This document shows, one piece after another, positions 59,601 through 64,000 of a DNA stretch of 64,000 nucleotides. A program made the position numbers and the translations under genes. Each line of letters begins with the position of its first letter. The first letter of the stretch is position 1. The DNA comes from Manis javanica (taxonomy: Eukaryota; Chordata; Mammalia; Pholidota; Manidae), in NCBI RefSeq assembly GCF_040802235.1, contig NC_133167.1, forward strand, positions 12,578,501-12,642,500. Direction: 5' to 3'. A model generated the notes under the pieces. That model saw only the letters and a list, made by a program, of their open reading frames with translations, had not been told where the DNA came from and did no database searches.

Positions 59601-62600
59601 TAAGATGACCAATCTAGGCATTCTGGTCTGGACAACCACAGGGGGCCTGGTACTTTTTATTGAAGGTGGTATGGAGAAGTTGAAAGAACACAGTGGAAGA
59701 GAGAATGAGCTCGGTGAGAAGGTGGTAGTAGAATGGACTATATATTCCTCTCAGTGGAGAGAATAATGAAAGATCATGTTTGGAATGAATGAAAACTACC
59801 TACACACAAAATTTCATCAAACAAAAATAACTGTATGTTCCTAATGATTCTCCATTCTGGTGTTTGTTCAAATGGACTCAGGTTAGTTGCCTTACCTTAC
59901 AATATATCTTTTAAAGAAAAATGGTATTAAGGCTTGGCTTCAACAAGTGGGTGGGCTTCCAATGGGTGGCTATGCCAGAGTCCCCCATCCACAAAGAGCC
60001 AGCCCAGGGAGAAAACATGGTCAATGTAAGGGCAAAGGGTAAGGAAGGACCACCCAGAGGCAATAGGGCTGATGGCCCCAAACCATGTCTCAAAATGTCA
60101 CAGCCTCTTGCAAGTCAGGGAGAATAGCACTTCTGGGGGTTCACGGCATGGGCTGCGTGTGGGCAGTGAGACGATGTGGGAGGTCAGGTTCAAGCCAGGC
60201 CAGCCGGCGTTCTGTCATCATCTACAAGAACAGGAGAGAGTGAGGCTGACTTTAAAGAATGCCTGCCACTGGTGATTTGTCACAAAGAGCTAATTTTAGA
60301 CCTTTCTCATCTGGGAAGCTTCCTAAACCATGCCAGCTGGAACTCTCCAAGCCAGTATACCGCAGGTGAAGTTGGGGACCCATGCAAGAGCCCAGACTGT
60401 GTGCTGGTAATCCTAAAAGGTCTACATGGAAGCCATAAATCCTTGCTCTTCTCTCAGAGTAGCATTCAGTAAATATTCATCCAGTTAATACGATTTTATT
60501 GAAAAAATCTTGACCCAATCAGGCAAAAGGTATCACACATCTGAAATACACACTTTCCCTGTTTTTTAAAGAGTATCCACACATTCCCAGAGCCCAGGAG
60601 TCATGTGTATTAAATGAGTGGGGTACTCTTGCCCCCTTGTGATCCAAGATGGAAGTGTTTTTATTCCAGAAATTGATTATGTAACACTTCCTTATGGATT
60701 AGCTGCCCTCATCTGCTTTGGACCAATTCATTTGTTTTCCTGTTTTGTGCCTCTATAGGTATTTACAAGAATTTGTACTAGAATTAAAAAAAAAGAACTC
60801 TGCTTTCATCTAAAGTGGGCAAAACAACACCCCAAACCATTACAAGCAAGGATACACTAGTATCTCTAAGTGTCTCAAGTCAACACAGATTCTCAGATGA
60901 ATCCAGTAGCTTTGGGGCCAAATACTGCAAAAAGCAGGGCACCTGTTAGATTCCATCCTAGGGACTCTAAACTGATTCAGACATCCCTTCAGAATAAATA
61001 TAAAAAATCTGAGTTTCATTGTCAAAGATGATTGGAGCTGCCTCCTAGTTTGATTTAGCATTTTCTTTTCTTTTTTCTGGATGAGATTATTGCAAAATCA
61101 GGATAAATATTTTGTAAACCTTATCTAGAGAGAACATTTTCAACCACTGGAAATTAAAATAAGCAAAATATTATCGGCAGGAAAAACTTCATATTGATTC
61201 TAAACGAACAAATCTTTTCTATGCTTCAGAAACTAGCCCTCCTCCATCCCACCCCAGTGGGAAGACCATGGGTTTTAAGTGCCATCTGCCTCCTAGGCAA
61301 TTTTCATTCATTTCTTTCTCATCATTTTCCTCTGTAATTTGCTTCTTGAAGGCCATCTGTGTGTGGCTGTGACACTATTGTCATGAGAGGTGGTTGTCCT
61401 TATATTATCTCTCCCTAGTTCTTATTCTTCCTCATTGGACCCTGCTCAGGATGCCCGCGCTGCTCCATCTCCAGCTCCCGTACCTTTAAATGTTGTCTAA
61501 TATTGAACAGGAGCATTCTTTGTGGAGCATAGAAGGACTATGTGTGTTTGTAGGGGGGCAGATACAGGTTTTGTTTCTAGTGGTTAACAGTAAGAATCTA
61601 GGACTTACTCAGATATTTTCAGCAATAACTTAGATGAGTAAAGAATAAATTAGTATCTTAATATAGACAAGCTCCCTGGCATTTCAAAGGAAGAGCTGCC
61701 TGATCAAATGAGGGTATCTAAACTGTTTGAAATGTATCCTAAACAGCTACATGGTCCTAATCTTCTAGGAAAATAATGTTAGGGAACTCAGCCAAAATAT
61801 TACATCCTGAGACTAGTGTTAAAACTACTGCTTCCTGTTTTCATATGGTTCATCAGAATGTGTATAGCAATAGGACCGGGAAGATGGAAATCCTTTAGCT
61901 GCTCCGGAATAATATTTGAATGACAGATTCGTCAGGGTTTCCTGAGGCCGTGGCATCCATGTTCTGCATGTCCCCTTCCTCAGCGCCAGGTTGATTTCTT
62001 GGGTATAATTATTGATGGCTGGGTCGGTGCCCAGACGGCATGTCTGAGGCCCTCCCTAAAACCATACTCTCTTATTTCTTCGAATTACAGCATTCCTTTT
62101 AGTTCCCAGCTCTGAAAAAAAGCTAGCAACCGAGTGCTCAAGGGGGCAGAATCCTTGCTCATTAAAAGCCTCCATTACCATCTTGACTTTCGACCCTTCT
62201 GACTGTCATTCAGCTCTCCCAAAGCCCTGGGCGGAGTTCCGCCCTGTTTAGGAGGCCCAGTTAGCAAGCAGATCTCTCCGGGGCCATCCTCAGAGACTTC
62301 CCATGCGCTGAGGCTTAGGCACCACTCAGGTTAGCACGCAGCTCCCCTGGATGCTCAGCCCACAGCCATTTATTGCTTTGCACCTTTTCATGTGGTTCTT
62401 ACTTTCCCAAGTACTTTGGAAGCTCTTTCAGAGGCTGGGAACCTATCAGCTGTTTTTTGCACTCAGGGAAGCCCTGGAAATTTGGAGGAACTCAGTACGT
62501 GTTTGTGGATGATAAGCAGGTATATAATAAAGAATGAGAAGTTAGCAAGGGAAAGATAGATGAGCAGTTCCAAGTGAATCCGCAGGGCAGCGGGAAGACC

Positions 62601-62990
62601 CAAGGCTCAAAAGCCCTGGGTTCTGGCAGCAAGATCACGCCTGTTGCGATCCTGGGCCAGCGTGCCTTCCACTGCATCTTGTTTTATGTTTGGAGTCTGG
62701 GGTATCTACCAGGAGAACAAAAAGAGAAGCAGGGTTGTCCATACCCTAGGGAAACGTCAAGTAAACCGTTGGGGGGGAGGGTAGCTTCTCTCCATCCGGC
62801 CCTCCCCCCTGGCTCCCAACCCCAAGGTTGCTCCCAACCCAGCCTGGGACGCCTCCCACCAGAACCAGAGCCGAGGCCATGATCAAGCACACTTAGCTCT
62901 TGCTGGTGGGAAAATTCCCAATTCCACCCACCTCATGTAGACCCTTTTTAGTAGAATGTCCCCAAGGTCACAGGGTGGTGGTCAGAGGCA
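59601..62990. other. Gene-free stretch
   Basis: No gene supported. Short L2-like tails are possible at 60,455-60,490 and 62,370-62,530. GC content rises from about 62,560. Confidence 0.35.
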
Positions 62991-63420
62991 CCTTAAACTG
63001 CTGATATCAGGACCTGCGTCAGGGCACTCGGTGGTGGTTGCCATAGAAACAGCAGCAGCCGGGCCACAGATATTTCAAGGGGGACAAGAGGGACGAGCCC
63101 TTACTGCCCGTTCTCTTCTGTTCCTCTGCCCAGTTTCATCCCTAGACGGATAGATCTGCTCGGCGACCCACTGAGGACCGAAGCTTCCAGCAAAAGCTTG
63201 GCCACTGTAGCAATGGTAGCGGGTGAGTCTGGCAACAGGGAGAAAGAGATTGAGCAGGGCGCATGGGGACAGGTGGGGACAGGTGCGGGATGGTGTCAGC
63301 CTGAGGCCTCCGGGAGGGTGCGCCCGAGGCCTGGGAGGCCTAGAGGAGGGGAGGGGGCGGCGGCCAAAGTCTGTGCGTGGCTCCTCTGGGCCAGGTTCTG
63401 AGCCAGGCATGTTGCATCTT
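62991..63420 (+). promoter_or_regulatory. GC-rich candidate promoter/first exon
   Basis: CpG-containing GC-rich segment with an RFX X-box-like GTTGCCATAGAAAC at 63,037-63,050. Downstream is an ATG at 63,213-63,215 followed after 10 coding bases by a consensus donor (GCGG/GTGAGT, 63,222/63,223). Nothing downstream in the window identifies a second exon. It may be a weak CpG island or an unlisted gene start. Confidence 0.3.
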
Positions 63421-63429
63421 ACACGCTGA

Positions 63430-64000
63430 TTTATTTTTACTTTTAATTATGAAATATTTAAAATATGCAAAGGAGTAGAGAAAATTACATTGTGGATACT
63501 CGTGTAAGTGCACCTGCTGTCAACGTTTTGTGAAGCTTATCCCTTCTGAGGTCTTTGTGTCTGGTCCTTAAACCTTGAAGGGGTCCCTGCGGGCCTGTTG
63601 GGAAAACAGCAACTACAGGTTTAGAAACAAATAAGCAAGTCAAGACGAAATTTGACTTCCAAAAAGGCCAGCTGTGAGGTGGTACTGATTTTAAATATTT
63701 ATAGGGATATTCTATTAATGCTCTTATTTTCAAAAATATTTTAGTGATTTTTTTATTACAGGAAATTTTATTCATAATTCTCCTTCCTTACACAACTGCT
63801 GCTATTTCTCTGTGCGCTCATGCATTTTTCGCCTTTTTTATGTAGTTGCAATCATAGCTACTATGTAATTCCGAGTCCTATTTCCCCTGTCACAGCCACA
63901 AAATATTATTTCATAAACTTTCATTTCATTCCATGGCTGGCATTCATGGTAAATTGTAGTACTTGCTGCCCACTCTGTTGAGCTTATAGGCCCACATTTC
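63430..64000. other. AT-rich end, possible old L1
   Basis: 'attatgaaatatttaaaata tgcaaaggagtagagaaaat' and '...gtcaacgttttgtgaag' resemble an old L1 3' part. No gene seen. Confidence 0.3.

Noticed and set aside
1-64000. CRISPR, operons, phage or bacterial systems
   Set aside because: Splice sites, L1/L2/MIR/MaLR repeats and FAM124B show mammalian nuclear DNA; no such arrays or gene clusters occur.

Overview
The window is nuclear DNA of a placental mammal. It carries one recognisable host gene, FAM124B on the + strand, in two coding exons, and about 60 kb of intronic and intergenic DNA. That DNA is full of ancient mammalian repeats: L2, MIR, MaLR-type LTRs, MER5-type and Tigger-like DNA transposons, and old L1 pieces. 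I saw no Alu, rodent B1/B2 or other lineage-specific SINE, so I can only say 'mammal, probably neither primate nor rodent'. No tRNA gene, rRNA, CRISPR array or operon is present.

Layout. 1-19,646: gene-free DNA with L1, L2 and MIR relics, an LTR-like relic with a GGGCTGG minisatellite, and a 65-bp L1 3'-end insertion with target-site duplications (TSDs). 19,647-25,857: a full-length, apparently intact L1 on the - strand, flanked by identical 15-bp TSDs and ending in a pure poly(A) tail. 25,858-34,581: old L1, L2 and MIR sequence, a consensus TATA box at 28,026, and the 5' flank of FAM124B. 34,582-45,783: FAM124B, with exon 1 at 34,582-35,313, an intron of 9,822 bp and exon 2 at 45,136-45,783; the predicted protein is 459 aa. 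The intron holds a ~2.4-kb L2 relic and an old L1 into which the 5' half of a tRNA-Val has been retroposed. 45,784-64,000: intergenic repeats, a three-copy compound minisatellite at 55,903-56,263, and a GC-rich segment near 63,000-63,420 with an RFX-like X-box and an ATG next to a consensus splice donor.

The most striking object is the L1. Both ORFs are open and carry their catalytic residues. Only the first ~75 nt after ORF2 look like an ordinary mammalian L1 3' UTR. The remaining ~590 nt are foreign, and ~360 nt of them, in the same orientation as the L1, encode in two frames what reads as the membrane-proximal part of a retroviral envelope transmembrane subunit. The foreign segment runs directly into the element's own poly(A) tail and lies inside its TSDs, so it was part of the retrotransposed RNA. 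This looks like an L1 that replaced its 3' UTR with endogenous-retrovirus env sequence. A second notable feature is an in-frame triplication of an 11-residue coiled-coil unit in ORF1p.
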